The notes under the pieces were generated by a model. The model saw only the letters and a program-made list of their open reading frames with translations, searched no databases and was not told where the DNA came from. A DNA stretch of 64,000 nucleotides from the NCBI GenBank assembly GCA_963715445.1, contig OY970240.1:1240001-1304000 (forward strand), read 5' to 3'. Each line of letters starts with the position of its first letter. Within the stretch, counting starts at the first letter, position 1. Shown piece after piece: positions 41,275-50,285 of this stretch. The DNA is from JAAYBF01 sp963715445. GTDB taxonomy: Bacteria > Actinomycetota > Thermoleophilia > Solirubrobacterales > Thermoleophilaceae. The position numbers were made by a program, and so were the translations under genes.

Positions 41275-43407
41275 CTACTGGGCGCCCAATGCGCCGCCGC
41301 CCTGCTGGGGCGGGTCGGGCGCCGGGTCGGGCTGCTGCTCGGGAGTCGGGGGAGGCTCCGGGGTGGGCGTCTCCCGCGGGTCAGTCGGCTTGCCCTCCGA
41401 GTCCTCCTTGTCCTCCTCCTCGTCGGGCACCCCGTCCTCGTCGTAGGTGCTCCCGCCGGACGAGTCGCCGGTCCCGCTGGCTCCGCGTCGTGCGTACTTG
41501 CCGAAGAAGGGGCTGAACTCCGCGGCCTCCTCGGGCTCGGGGAAGTCGCTGCAGTCATCGCCGTGGGCGGGGACCATGAAGGCGTGCCAGACCGGCGCCG
41601 CCGTCGTGCCGCCCTGAGCGCCGGGCATCGCGACGCGGGCATCGGGGTAGCCGACCCACACGGATGTCGAGAGCTTCGGCGTGTAGCCGACGAACCAGGC
41701 ATCCGTGGCCCCGTCGGTCGTGCCGGTCTTGCCGGCCGCCGGGCAGCCGTAGCCGGCGGAGGTGCCGGTGCCGGAGGTGACGTTCATCTTGAGGATCTTC
41801 GTCACCTCGTAGGCCTGTCCGTCGGTCAGCACGCGCTTGCCCTCGGACTTGGCCAGGTCCTCGCTCTTGCCATCCGGGAAGACCACCTTCCTGATCGCCG
41901 TCGGCTTGCGGCGCACTCCGCCGGCGGACAGCGTCGCGTACGCGCTGGCCATCTCGAGCGGCGTGACGCCGAGCCTCAGGCCGCCGAGGCCCTCGGCGGG
42001 GTAGCAGTCGAGCTTCGTCGTGACGCCGAGCAGCCTGGCCGTCTCGCAGACCGACTCCGCTCCCACGTCGAGGATCAGCTGCGCGTAGACGGAGTTGTCC
42101 GAGGACAGCGTCGCGCGCGTGAGTGTCATCGTGCCGGCTCCGCTGCCGCCGAACGTCTTGACCGTCCACGGCGAGCCGCCCGGGACCTCCAGCGTGATCG
42201 GGCTCTTCGAGGTGTAGCTCGTGGCGTCGGGGTCCACGCCCTTGCGGATGGCGGCGGTCAGCACCATCGTCTTGAACGCCGAGCCGGGCTGGCGGTGCGC
42301 CTCTGCGGCGAGGTTGAAGCGCCGGTCCCGGTAGGTCCCGCTCGAGGCCATCGCCTTGATCTCACCGGTCGCCGGGTCGATGGAGACGATCGCCGAGCTC
42401 GGTCCGAGGGGGTCGGCGTAGTAGGAGTTGATCGCCTCGCGGGCGACGTCCTGCATCTTCGGGTTGATCGTCGTGTGGATCTTCAGGCCGCCGCGGCGGT
42501 ACACGCCGACGCCGTAGCGCTCGATCAGCTGGGCCTCGACATAGTCGAAGAAGTAGGGCTCGCGACGGCGGGTGTAGCGCGTCCCCTGCTTGACCTCCAG
42601 GGGCTCCGCGAGCGCCTCGTCGCGCTCGGCGACGCTGATGTAGCCGTTCTCGTACATCTGCTTGATGACCTCGTTGCGCCGGACCAGCGCGGCCTCGCCG
42701 CTGTGGAACGGGTTGTACTGGGAGGGCGCCTGGGGCAGGCCCGCCAGCGTCGCCGCCTCGGCGAGCGTCAGCTCGCTCGCGTGCTTGTCGAAGAACGTCT
42801 CCGCCGCCGCCTCGACACCGATCGCCGTCCGCCCGCCGACGGTGCCGTACGGCACGTCGTTGAGGTAGCTCTCGAGGATCCACTGCTTCGAGCGCTCCTG
42901 CTCGAGCTCCGAGGCGAGCTTCGCCTCGCGGATCTTGCGCTCGATGTTGCGCTCCGGGTCCTTGATGTACAGGGCGCGCACCAGCTGCTGGGTGATCGTC
43001 GAGCCGCCCTGCAGGTTCTTGCCGGACTCGAGGTTCTTGATCCCGGCGCGCACGATCGCGCCGTAGTCCACGCCGCCGTGCTTGTAGAAGTTCTCGTCCT
43101 CGATCGCCACCGTCGCGTCGCGCAGGTCCTGCGGCATCTCGTCCCAGCCGATCGGCGTGCGGATCTCATCGGACTTGACGTAGCCGAGCAGCGAGCCGTC
43201 GGCGGCGTAGACGACGGAGCTCTCTCCCGTGTCGTTCGGCTTCAGCTCGGAGAGCGCGGGCGCGGTGGCGGCGATCCCGATCACGTACCCGACGACCGAG
43301 AGCCCGGCGATCGCGGCGGCCGTCGCCACGATCGAGGCGGCGATGAAGAAGGGCCTGCCGCGGCTCCTGCGGCGGTGGCGCCGTTGCTTTCGCTGGCGAT
43401 AGGTCAT
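41275..43407 (-). CDS. Class A penicillin-binding protein (PBP1A type)
   Basis: Bifunctional peptidoglycan synthase, 710 aa from ATG 43407. A basic cytoplasmic tail and one membrane helix are followed by the GT51 domain (EDENFYKHGG, QGGSTITQQLVRALY, ESYLNDVPYG) and the transpeptidase domain: SxxK as SAFK (S376), SxN as SDN, and KTGT in AAGKTGTTDGATDAW. The C-terminal 90 residues are a Pro/Asp/Glu-rich tail, typical of actinobacterial PBPs. The frame stays open upstream to 43623 but is not conserved there. Probably transcribed with thiL. Confidence 0.94.
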   Translation of the reverse strand: MTYRQRKQRRHRRRSRGRPFFIAASIVATAAAIAGLSVVGYVIGIAATAPALSELKPNDTGESSVVYAADGSLLGYVKSDEIRTPIGWDEMPQDLRDATVAIEDENFYKHGGVDYGAIVRAGIKNLESGKNLQGGSTITQQLVRALYIKDPERNIERKIREAKLASELEQERSKQWILESYLNDVPYGTVGGRTAIGVEAAAETFFDKHASELTLAEAATLAGLPQAPSQYNPFHSGEAALVRRNEVIKQMYENGYISVAERDEALAEPLEVKQGTRYTRRREPYFFDYVEAQLIERYGVGVYRRGGLKIHTTINPKMQDVAREAINSYYADPLGPSSAIVSIDPATGEIKAMASSGTYRDRRFNLAAEAHRQPGSAFKTMVLTAAIRKGVDPDATSYTSKSPITLEVPGGSPWTVKTFGGSGAGTMTLTRATLSSDNSVYAQLILDVGAESVCETARLLGVTTKLDCYPAEGLGGLRLGVTPLEMASAYATLSAGGVRRKPTAIRKVVFPDGKSEDLAKSEGKRVLTDGQAYEVTKILKMNVTSGTGTSAGYGCPAAGKTGTTDGATDAWFVGYTPKLSTSVWVGYPDARVAMPGAQGGTTAAPVWHAFMVPAHGDDCSDFPEPEEAAEFSPFFGKYARRGASGTGDSSGGSTYDEDGVPDEEEDKEDSEGKPTDPRETPTPEPPPTPEQQPDPAPDPPQQGGGALGAQ

Positions 43408-43486
43408 TCGGGGGGCTCCGTAGCCGTGTTCGGCGGGTCGCTCCTCGACCCTCTTGCCTGCTCTTGCGGCCCCGCTGCCGGAGGAC

Positions 43487-44272
43487 TCAGGATAGAGGCT
43501 CTGTGCGGAGGCGGCGCAGGCTGTCCTGGCGGAGCCTGCTCGCCACCCGTCCGCGCTCGGCCGCGGTGGGAGCCCAAGCGGTGACGGCGAGCCGGATGCC
43601 CTCGCGCTCCACATCGGCCACACGGGCTTCGACGCCGTCGTCGACGGACAGCAGCTCGACCGCTCGGTCGGCGTCTTCGTCCGGCTCGATCCAGACGGAG
43701 ATCTCCACCTGCACGCGTGGATCGATGACGGTGTGGTTGACGATCGCGGACTGCGCGAGGCGCTCGTTCGGGACGACGAGGCGCCGCCCGTCGTCGCAGC
43801 GGATCGACGTGTAGGCCAGCCGCACGTCCTCCACCTCGCCGGTCTCGTCCTCGAAGGTCACCAGGTCGCCGACGCGGATCGGCTGCGCTATCACCAGCGA
43901 GATCCCGGCTATCGCGTTCGCGAGCGTCTGACGCGCGGCGAACCCGACCACCAGGCCGAGCAGGGCGGAGGAGGCGAGGACGCCGGTGGCCACCCGCTTC
44001 ACCGTGGGGAACTGGGACATGGCGAGCGCGAGCCCGACGACGATGATCGTGGCGAAGATCAGCCGGCGCACCAGGCGCAGGCGGGTGCTGGCGACGGGCG
44101 AGAGGTCCTTCGCCCCGATCCGCTCGCCGATCCGCCGGCCGTGCCTCTGGAGCGCACGATCGACGACCTCCGCGAGGACGAAGGCGGCGATCATCGTCAC
44201 GACCGCCGTGACGATCTCCTCGCGGTGCTCTGCAGCGAAGGAGGCGGCCATGGGAGCATCCGGCATCGGCAT
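43487..44272 (-). CDS. MscS-family mechanosensitive channel
   Basis: Small MscS homologue of about 262 aa. Three helices lead to the pore-lining TM3 (ASSALLGLVVGFAARQTLAN) and the beta domain AIAGISLVIAQPIRVGDLVT with VPNERLAQSAIVNHT, then a short cytoplasmic cage. It opens under membrane tension to release solutes after osmotic downshock. Possible starts are at 44272, 44266 and 44251; the longest overlaps the divergent gene's start by 2 nt, so the shorter ones are realistic. No clear ribosome-binding site decides between them. Confidence 0.88.
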   Translation of the reverse strand: MPMPDAPMAASFAAEHREEIVTAVVTMIAAFVLAEVVDRALQRHGRRIGERIGAKDLSPVASTRLRLVRRLIFATIIVVGLALAMSQFPTVKRVATGVLASSALLGLVVGFAARQTLANAIAGISLVIAQPIRVGDLVTFEDETGEVEDVRLAYTSIRCDDGRRLVVPNERLAQSAIVNHTVIDPRVQVEISVWIEPDEDADRAVELLSVDDGVEARVADVEREGIRLAVTAWAPTAAERGRVASRLRQDSLRRLRTEPLS

Positions 44273-45629
44273 GGCGTATGAGGCTACTTCCGCGCGGCCC
44301 GCCCTGGTGCCTCGCACCCATTCGGCGCTGCGCGCGGCCGCCGTGGAGGCCAGGCGCTCGGAGGCCCTGCGCGCGGCCTGGAGCGTCTTCGCGTGGTCGC
44401 GGCTGGCAATCCTCGCGGTTGCGGCGTTCGCCGCCTTCTCGGCGGCTCCCGCCGGTGTTGCGCAGCGAAATGCCGAGCGCTTCGATCTCCCCCGCCTGAC
44501 CACGCCGCTCGGTGGGCTCGGCGACCTCGCGACGACCCCGCTCGCCCGCTGGGATGCCGTCTGGTACCTGAGCATCGCGGACGGCGGCTACGAGGCGGCC
44601 GATTCCCCGCGGCACGCGTTCTTCCCGCTCTACCCGCTGCTCGTGCGCGGCCTCGGCGAGCTGGGCGGCGGGGGCTCCGGCGCCATGCTGGTGGCCGCAT
44701 ACCTGGCATCTCTCGCGGCGTTCCTCGCGGCGCTCGTCCTGCTCTATCGGCTGACCGTGCTGGAGCTGGGCCGCAGCGTCGCCCGCCCAACGCTGCTGCT
44801 GATCTGCGTCTTCCCGGCTTCGCTCTACTTCGGCGCGCCCTACTCCGAGAGCCTCTTCCTGCTCTGCTCGGTCGGCGCGTTCTACGCCGCCCGTACCGAG
44901 CGGTGGGCGTTGGCGGGGCTGGCCGCCGCGGGCGCCTCCGCCACGCGCAGCGCGGGTGCGCTGCTCCTCCTGCCGCTGCTCTTCCTCTACCTGTACGCAC
45001 CCCGGGACAAGGGTCCCGGCGGGCCCGGCTCCTCTCGCATCGCTCGCGCGCTCGGGCTGCGCAACCCGGTGCGCCCCGATCTCCTGTGGCTGGCGCTGGC
45101 CCCCGCGGGGCTGCTCGCATACGCGGCCTACCTAGGCGCGGCCTTCGGCGATCCGCTCTCCTTCTCGCACGTGCAGGAGTTCTGGAACCGCGATTTCGCG
45201 GGGCCGCTGGTGGGCGCGTGGGACGGAGCCGTGGCGGCCTACGAGGGAGCCCGCCAGCTGCTCTCCGGATCTCGGGACACCGTCTACTTCGAGCAGGCCG
45301 GCGGTGACCCGTTCCGGGTCGCGTCGCAGAACCTCGCGCTCTTCGGGTTCCTGTGCTTCGCCGTGATCGGAGCGGTCGGCGTGCTGAGGCGGCTGCCGTT
45401 CGCCTACGGCCTCTACGTGGTCACCGCGCTGATGCTGCCGCTCTCGTACCCGGTCGGCCCGCAGCCGCTGATGTCCCTGCCGCGGTTCGTGGCGGTGCTG
45501 TTCCCGATCTTCATCTGGCTCGGGCTCGTCTGCGAGGAGCGGCGGATCACCGATCGCGTCGCGACAGCCTCGGCGGTGGTGCTCGGGCTGTTCGTCACGC
45601 AGTTCGCGACCTGGAACTGGGTGGCCTAG
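44271..45629 (+). CDS. PIG-V-like GT-C mannosyltransferase family membrane protein
   Basis: 452 aa with about nine to ten helices. Family patterns: RWDAVWYLSIADGGYEAADS in the first external loop (acidic residue after WDA-WY), HAFFPLYPLLVRGL, and CVFPASLYFGAPYSESLFLL, as in PIG-V/GPI mannosyltransferase II and its bacterial relatives that use polyprenyl-phosphate mannose. The start at 44271 is opposed to the mscS start. It overlaps the HAD gene by 1 nt. Third GT-C enzyme in the window; acceptor unknown. Confidence 0.82.
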   Translation: MAYEATSARPALVPRTHSALRAAAVEARRSEALRAAWSVFAWSRLAILAVAAFAAFSAAPAGVAQRNAERFDLPRLTTPLGGLGDLATTPLARWDAVWYLSIADGGYEAADSPRHAFFPLYPLLVRGLGELGGGGSGAMLVAAYLASLAAFLAALVLLYRLTVLELGRSVARPTLLLICVFPASLYFGAPYSESLFLLCSVGAFYAARTERWALAGLAAAGASATRSAGALLLLPLLFLYLYAPRDKGPGGPGSSRIARALGLRNPVRPDLLWLALAPAGLLAYAAYLGAAFGDPLSFSHVQEFWNRDFAGPLVGAWDGAVAAYEGARQLLSGSRDTVYFEQAGGDPFRVASQNLALFGFLCFAVIGAVGVLRRLPFAYGLYVVTALMLPLSYPVGPQPLMSLPRFVAVLFPIFIWLGLVCEERRITDRVATASAVVLGLFVTQFATWNWVA

Positions 45630-46303
45630 TGGGCGCGCCGCGGGCGGTCCTGCTCGATGCGCTCGGCACTCTCGTCGAGCTCGATTCCCCGGCGCAGCGC
45701 CTGCGGGCATCGCTTCAGCGCCACGCGGGGGTCGACATAGGGTTGGAGGCCGCCGAGCGCGGCTTCGGCGCCGAGATCGGCTACTACCTCGTCAACCACA
45801 TGCGGGGCGGCCACCACGAGGGCCTCGAGCGGCTGCGCGACGACTGCGCGGAGGCGATGCGCGCGGCGATCGGGCGGGACGACTTGGACCCGGCGACCGT
45901 GCGCACGGCGATGCTCGAGGCGCTCGCATTCTCGGTCTTCCCCGACGTCGTGCCCGCGCTGCAAGCCCTGCGCGCGCGTGGGCTGACGCTCGTGGTGGTG
46001 AGCAACTGGGACTGCTCGCTGGGCGAGTGGCTCGGTCGCGCAGGCATCGGCCGGCTGGTCGACGGAGTGGTCTCCTCCGCCGTCGTGGGCGTCGCCAAGC
46101 CCGCCCCCGCCGTGTTCGAGGCCGGGCTCGAACTGGCCGGCTGCGCGCCGGCCGAGGCGGTGTTCGTGGGGGACTCGGTGGAGAACGACGTGGAGGGAGC
46201 GCGGGCGGCAGGGGTCCGCGCGATCCTCGTCCGCCGCGAGGGCGATCTTCCCGGCGGCGTCGAGGCCGTGCGCTCGCTCGAAGAGCTCCCCGCCCTAATC
46301 TGA
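45629..46303 (+). CDS. HAD-superfamily hydrolase
   Basis: 224 aa from GTG 45629, which overlaps the preceding stop by 1 nt. Motif I reads LLDALGTLVEL: the nucleophilic Asp is there but the second Asp of DxD is Leu, as in dehalogenase-type HADs with DAYGT. Motif II is VVVSNWD, motif III Lys is in VGVAKPAPAVFEAGLELAG and motif IV is FVGDSVENDVEGARAAG. A helical cap domain covers about 15-100. It could be a phosphatase or dehalogenase; substrate unknown. Confidence 0.86.
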   Translation: MGAPRAVLLDALGTLVELDSPAQRLRASLQRHAGVDIGLEAAERGFGAEIGYYLVNHMRGGHHEGLERLRDDCAEAMRAAIGRDDLDPATVRTAMLEALAFSVFPDVVPALQALRARGLTLVVVSNWDCSLGEWLGRAGIGRLVDGVVSSAVVGVAKPAPAVFEAGLELAGCAPAEAVFVGDSVENDVEGARAAGVRAILVRREGDLPGGVEAVRSLEELPALI

Positions 46304-46308
46304 CGCCG

Positions 46309-47199
46309 ATGGAGGAGCGGGACATCGCAGACGAGCCGAAGGCCGGCGCTCTGCCGCCGAGCGGGGAGCGGTCACCGGACTGGCCGCCGTGGTTCGGCTT
46401 CGTGGGCTTCCTCGCGGCGGTCTTCGGCGCGGTGACCGTCGTCTCCATCCTCGGCCTGATCTTCGGGGTCGAGGCCGGGGAGGAGCCCACCTCGCTGACC
46501 ATCATCGGCACGCTCGTGCAAGGGGTGCTCTTCGTCGTCGTGGCCGTGCTGCTCGCCTGGACCATGGCGCGACCGCGGGCTTGGCACTTCGGCCTGCGCC
46601 GCGCGCCGCTTCGGCCCACGGTTCGCGCGGCCGCGCTGGGGATGGGCGCCTTCTACCTCCTGACGGTGGCGTATGCGGCGATCGTCCGCCCGGATGTCGA
46701 GCAGGGCGTCACAGAGCGGCTCGGCGCCGAGGACGGCACGCTCCTGCTGATCACCGCGGGCGCGATGGTGATCCTCGTGGCGCCGGTCGTGGAGGAGGTC
46801 TTCTTCCGCGGGTTCTTCTACCGGGCGCTGAGGTCTCGCTACCCGGTTCGGCTCGCGGCCGCCTTCGACGGCGTGCTGTTCGGGTTGATCCACTACGACT
46901 TCGAGAGCGCCGACACCCTTCTCCTGCTGCCGCCGCTGGCCCTCATAGGCGTGCTCTTCTGCCTCGTCTACGAGCGCACTGGAACTCTCTGGGCCCCTAT
47001 CGGGATGCACGCGTTCAACAACACCGTCGCGTTCGCCGTCCAGACGCCCGACGGCTGGCTCGTCGCGGTGGTGCTCGGACCCCTGATGCTCGCCGCCTGC
47101 GCGCTCGCGCCGCGCCTGCTGCCCGACGGCCCACGCGCGCTGCCGATTTCGCCGCGCCGCGTAGGTCCAGATGCGCAGCTATCGTTGCCCGTCGAATGA
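46309..47199 (+). CDS. CPBP-family intramembrane metalloprotease
   Basis: 296 aa with about eight helices. The CAAX-protease/bacteriocin-processing motifs are VVEEVFFRGFFYRALRSRYP (EExxxR), FGLIHYDFES (metal His) and IGMHAFNNTVAF (HAxxN). These are the catalytic elements of ABI/CPBP intramembrane proteases. ATG 46309 lies 5 nt after the HAD stop. The end overlaps the L,D-transpeptidase start by 4 nt. Substrate unknown; roles in the family include prenyl-protein cleavage and bacteriocin self-immunity. Confidence 0.9.
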   Translation: MEERDIADEPKAGALPPSGERSPDWPPWFGFVGFLAAVFGAVTVVSILGLIFGVEAGEEPTSLTIIGTLVQGVLFVVVAVLLAWTMARPRAWHFGLRRAPLRPTVRAAALGMGAFYLLTVAYAAIVRPDVEQGVTERLGAEDGTLLLITAGAMVILVAPVVEEVFFRGFFYRALRSRYPVRLAAAFDGVLFGLIHYDFESADTLLLLPPLALIGVLFCLVYERTGTLWAPIGMHAFNNTVAFAVQTPDGWLVAVVLGPLMLAACALAPRLLPDGPRALPISPRRVGPDAQLSLPVE

Positions 47200-48215
47200 A
47201 GCGCTCCTGCCTTCTCCTAGCGCTGCCGCTCGCCCTTCTCGCGGCCGCTCCGGCCCAGGCCGAGGATCTGGAGGCCATGTCGGCCGCCACGACCCCCACG
47301 GCGACCACCCCCGCCCCGGAGCCGCCCGCCCCGGGGCCTCTGGCGGGCCGGACGTCGATCGATGTGGCCAACGGGATCGCCACGCGGAAGCTCCGCTACG
47401 TGGCGCGGGGCGATCGGCTGGCCATCCGCGGTAACGCGCGCCCCTTCGTGGCCGGCCAGGTGGCGGTGCTCGAGGTGCGCCGCTCCGGCAAGGTCGTCGC
47501 GCGCAAGCGCGCGAAGGTCCGTCGCGCCTCGCGCGGCGGCAAGGTCAGCTTCAGCTTCAAGCCGCGGCGCCAGGGCGTCTACAAGCTGCGCATCCATCAC
47601 GCCGCCACCGATCAGCAGCAGGCCTACAAGTCGCGCGCGCTGAGGGTCAAGGCCGTGGTGCTCGCCGCCGGCGAAGGCGCCCGGGGCACGGCGGTGCTGC
47701 TGCTCCAGCGCGGCCTGCACAACCTCGGCTACGCGGTTCCACTGACCGGCTACTACGACGCCGGCACCGCGCGTGCCGTGATCGCCTTCCGCAAGGCGAA
47801 CGGCCAGGAGCGCGTCGGCTACGCCAGCCCGGTCGTCTACTCGATGGTCCTCAAGGGCCAGGGCGCGTTCCGGCCCCGCTTCCCCAAGGCCGGCTACCAC
47901 GTCGAGTTCGACTGGTCCCGCCAGGTGCTCGCCTTCATCCGCAACGGGCTGGCGGTGCGCACCTACCACAGCTCCTCGGGCTCGCCGGTGACCCCGACGG
48001 TGTTCGGCACCTTCAGCTTCTACCGCAAGGAGCCGGGCACGAACCACCTCGGAATGGTCCAGTCGAACTACTTCATCGGCGGCTACGCGATCCACGGCTA
48101 CAAGGACGTGCCGACCTACCCCGCCAGCCACGGCTGCCTGCGGGTGCCGATCCCCAACGCGTACCAGATTGACAGCCAGATCTCGCTGGGCATGAAGATC
48201 ATGGTCTACCGCTAA
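47196..48215 (+). CDS. Secreted L,D-transpeptidase with peptidoglycan-binding domain
   Basis: 339 aa. Signal peptide (SCLLLALPLALLAAAPAQA), a beta-rich region of about 100 residues, a PG_binding_1 domain (LLLQRGLHNLGYAVPLTGYY then DAGTARAVIAFRKANG), and the C-terminal YkuD domain with its catalytic motif in YAIHGYKDVPTYPASHGCLR (H and SHGC). It forms 3-3 crosslinks in peptidoglycan or attaches proteins to it. ATG overlaps the CPBP gene stop by 4 nt. Together with PBP1A it belongs to the envelope gene group here. Confidence 0.92.
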   Translation: MKRSCLLLALPLALLAAAPAQAEDLEAMSAATTPTATTPAPEPPAPGPLAGRTSIDVANGIATRKLRYVARGDRLAIRGNARPFVAGQVAVLEVRRSGKVVARKRAKVRRASRGGKVSFSFKPRRQGVYKLRIHHAATDQQQAYKSRALRVKAVVLAAGEGARGTAVLLLQRGLHNLGYAVPLTGYYDAGTARAVIAFRKANGQERVGYASPVVYSMVLKGQGAFRPRFPKAGYHVEFDWSRQVLAFIRNGLAVRTYHSSSGSPVTPTVFGTFSFYRKEPGTNHLGMVQSNYFIGGYAIHGYKDVPTYPASHGCLRVPIPNAYQIDSQISLGMKIMVYR

Positions 48216-48260
48216 CCCCAGAGCCCCGTGGGCCGTCGCTCTCCCATGTCCTCGGTCGCT

Positions 48261-48278
48261 CGTGTGCTGGCGCACACG
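48261..48278 (+). promoter_or_regulatory. Stem-loop upstream of pyrE
   Basis: CGTGTGC pairs perfectly with GCACACG around a TGGC loop, in the 128-nt gap between the L,D-transpeptidase and pyrE. No T run follows, so it is not a plain terminator. It could be part of a pyrE leader (attenuation is known for pyr genes) or chance. Confidence 0.3.
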
Positions 48279-48343
48279 TCGCTCCCTGCGTCCTCGGATA
48301 GCTCGGCCCAAGGGACTCTCGGGACTGGCAGGCGCTTCTACGC

Positions 48344-48892
48344 ATGAGCGCTCGGGAGCGCTTGATCGCCGAGCTGCGCGAGCACGCGCTCGTGATTGGC
48401 AAGGTCACCCTGGCGAGTGGCCGGGAGGCCGAGTACTACGTAGACGCGAAGCGCGCGACGCTGCGCCCCGCCGGCTTCGGCGCGATGGGCGAGCTGGTTG
48501 CCGCAGAGGCGGCGCGGCTGGGCGCGACCGCGGTGGGAGGGCTCACGATGGGCGCCGATCCGGTGGCATGCGCGGCACTCGCCGCGGGCGCCGACGTCAA
48601 GGTGTTCTTCATCCGCAAGGACGCGAAGGCCCACGGGCTGCAGCGCCGCGTGGAGGGCCCGTTCCTCGAAGAGGGGGACCGCTGCCTCGTGGTGGAGGAC
48701 GTGGTCACCAGCGGTGGATCCACTATCCAGGCGATAGAGGCCCTTCAGGCGGAGGGCCGCCGGATAGTCGGCGTGGTCAGCGTGCTGGACAGGCTCGCCG
48801 GCGGCGGCCAGGCGATCGAGGCCGCCGGAGGAGCGCCGTACGTGGCCTTGACGACGATCGACGACGTCTACCCGACCCGCCCGGACTCCTGA
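48344..48892 (+). CDS. pyrE: Orotate phosphoribosyltransferase
   Basis: 182 aa. Converts orotate and PRPP to OMP in pyrimidine synthesis. Motifs: KVTLASGREAEYYVDAKRAT near the N-terminus, GLTMGADPVACAALA, VFFIRKDAKAHG on the flexible loop, and the PRPP motif CLVVEDVVTSGGSTIQAIEA. The length is normal for this clade. Its last 25 nt overlap the tail of the convergent TetR gene. Confidence 0.95.
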   Translation: MSARERLIAELREHALVIGKVTLASGREAEYYVDAKRATLRPAGFGAMGELVAAEAARLGATAVGGLTMGADPVACAALAAGADVKVFFIRKDAKAHGLQRRVEGPFLEEGDRCLVVEDVVTSGGSTIQAIEALQAEGRRIVGVVSVLDRLAGGGQAIEAAGGAPYVALTTIDDVYPTRPDS

Positions 48893-49524
48893 TCGCCGAA
48901 GGCGATGCGCTTGGCCTCGGCGAGCCCGACGAAGGGCGCCAGGGCCACGATCGTCGCGACCGGCAGAGCTGCGGGCAGCACCTCCGTGCGGCCGCGCACG
49001 ACGTGCAGCCGGATCATGGAGAAGAGCCCTCCGGCGATCATCTCCGAGGTGATGGCCGGGGGCATCTCCTCGGCGTCGACCTCCGAGAAGCCAGGCTCCA
49101 GGAACTCCGTCACGCGCAGGAGCGCGCGGTCGTTCGCCTCCACCATCGACGGGTGCGACCGCGCGGTGTCGAGCGCGTAGAGGTTGGTGAAGGCGGGCGT
49201 GCCCCCCAGGAAGTCCAGCAGCGCGCCGAGCGCGCGATGCACGGCCTCGGCCCAGCTCCCGCCGGTGTTGACATAGGCGCGTGAGGCGGAGGCGAAGGCC
49301 TGCTCGGTCAAGGCGTCGTACGCCGCGACCAGACAGTCCTCCTTCGAGGTGAAGTGCCGCCCGAAGATCTCGGGCGCCACGCCCGCCTGCGTGGCGATCT
49401 GCTCCACGCCGATGTCCTCATAGGGGTGATCCAGCGTCAGCTCTGCCAGCGCGATCAGCAGCGCGCCGCGCTCGCCGCGCCCTGCGAACCTGCCCGACCC
49501 CAGGATGGGCTCGCTCTCGCTCAT
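48868..49524 (-). CDS. TetR-family transcriptional regulator
   Basis: 218 aa from ATG 49524. The N-terminal helix-turn-helix is ERGALLIALAELTLDHPYED then IGVEQIATQAGVAPEIFGRH with FTSKEDCLVAAYD, the standard TetR pattern. The C-terminal ligand/dimer domain has no assigned family. Its target is not evident: the nearest divergent genes are 413 nt away across a mostly empty gap. The frame is open further upstream without conserved content. Confidence 0.9.
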   Translation of the reverse strand: MSESEPILGSGRFAGRGERGALLIALAELTLDHPYEDIGVEQIATQAGVAPEIFGRHFTSKEDCLVAAYDALTEQAFASASRAYVNTGGSWAEAVHRALGALLDFLGGTPAFTNLYALDTARSHPSMVEANDRALLRVTEFLEPGFSEVDAEEMPPAITSEMIAGGLFSMIRLHVVRGRTEVLPAALPVATIVALAPFVGLAEAKRIAFGDQESGRVG

Positions 49525-49824
49525 CGGAGCTCGCCCTCGCTGCGCCTCGGGGGTCGCCCTGAGCATCGGTCGCGGCCGGCCGTTTGAAGCGGCCGGCGCC
49601 TGGTGGAGAGCGGCAGGCGGCCATAAGGCCGGCCACCGTGAGGGTGGGCGCCACTTGCTGTGCTCCTTCGTTCGAGTGCTGATTGACCTGTGCTGCCCGA
49701 TGCGCCTCAGTGAGCTGTTGCCCGCCGAGGCCAAGATGGTGGCGGTGGCACTTCCTGCGGGACGCCGTCTGTGCTCATGGGCTTCCTCCGGTCTCGACGA
49801 GAGGCACTCCGCCTCCCGAGCAAT

Positions 49825-49843
49825 GTGCTAACCACCTTAGCAC
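49825..49843. promoter_or_regulatory. Palindromic operator candidate
   Basis: GTGCTAA-ccacc-TTAGCAC is a perfect 7-bp inverted repeat with a 5-nt spacer, 35 nt upstream of the -35 element of the XRE gene. Further GCTAA (49859-49863) and TTAGC (49891-49895, inside the promoter spacer) half-sites follow. The arrangement suits autoregulation by the downstream XRE protein. Confidence 0.6.
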
Positions 49844-49878
49844 CCGTGCGGACGGAATGCTAATCAAATGAGCAGAAC

Positions 49879-49907
49879 TTGCAAATCGACTTAGCGGCTG
49901 GCATAAT
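49879..49907 (+). promoter_or_regulatory. Sigma-70-type promoter of the XRE-ImmA/IrrE pair
   Basis: TTGCAA (49879-49884) and CATAAT (49902-49907) are 17 nt apart, 30 nt before the XRE start codon. A TTAGC half-site lies in the spacer. An AAGGAGG ribosome-binding site at 49925-49931 supports the GTG start at 49938. It is the clearest promoter in the window. Confidence 0.7.
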
Positions 49908-49937
49908 GGGCGTGCGCATCGACCAAGGAGGCCTCCG

Positions 49938-50285
49938 GTGGCGAAGACCCTCGGGGCAGTACTCAAGGAGGCGCGCGGCCGTCGTGGCTTGAGCTTGAGG
50001 GATGTCGAGCGGGTCACGGGGATCCGCAACGCCCACCTGTCGCAGATAGAGAACGACACCATCGCCAAGCCTGAGATGGCGATGCTCTGGGAGCTCGCGT
50101 CGCTCTACGAGCTCGACTATCAGCGCCTGCTCCGCCTGGCCGGCCACGCCGATCGGAACGAGAGCTCCGGCCGTCAGCGGCAGCGCCTCACGGCGGCGAT
50201 GCGGGCGATGGGGGAGCTGAGCCCCAAGGACCAGACCGACGTTCTGAACTACATGGCGGAGCTGAGGCGCAGGAAGGGACCGTGA
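49938..50285 (+). CDS. XRE-family helix-turn-helix repressor
   Basis: 115 aa from GTG 49938 with a strong AAGGAGG site. The HTH is VLKEARGRRGLSLRDVERVT then GIRNAHLSQIENDTIAKPEM, and helices 4-5 contain LWELASLYELDYQRLLRLAG. A C-terminal helical segment (LTAAMRAMGELSPKDQTDVL) may hold the dimer interface or cleavage site. It overlaps an ImmA/IrrE-type protease gene by 4 nt. This pairing is that of DdrO-IrrE and ImmR-ImmA, in which the protease cuts the repressor after DNA damage or another signal. Confidence 0.9.
   Translation: MAKTLGAVLKEARGRRGLSLRDVERVTGIRNAHLSQIENDTIAKPEMAMLWELASLYELDYQRLLRLAGHADRNESSGRQRQRLTAAMRAMGELSPKDQTDVLNYMAELRRRKGP

Larger units (their letters stand above)
49525..49937. 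other. 413-nt intergenic region with promoter and palindromes
   Basis: No convincing gene is present. The left two-thirds is GC-rich and without clear structure. From about 49820 it becomes AT-richer and holds a perfect palindrome (49825-49843), scattered GCTAA/TTAGC half-sites and a sigma-70-type promoter for the XRE-ImmA pair. This marks the border between housekeeping genes and the accessory region to the right. Confidence 0.7.

Noticed and set aside
49690..49830. Short ORFs on both strands in the gap before the XRE gene
   Set aside because: Very short, without ribosome-binding sites or recognisable sequence; not distinguishable from chance in GC-rich DNA.
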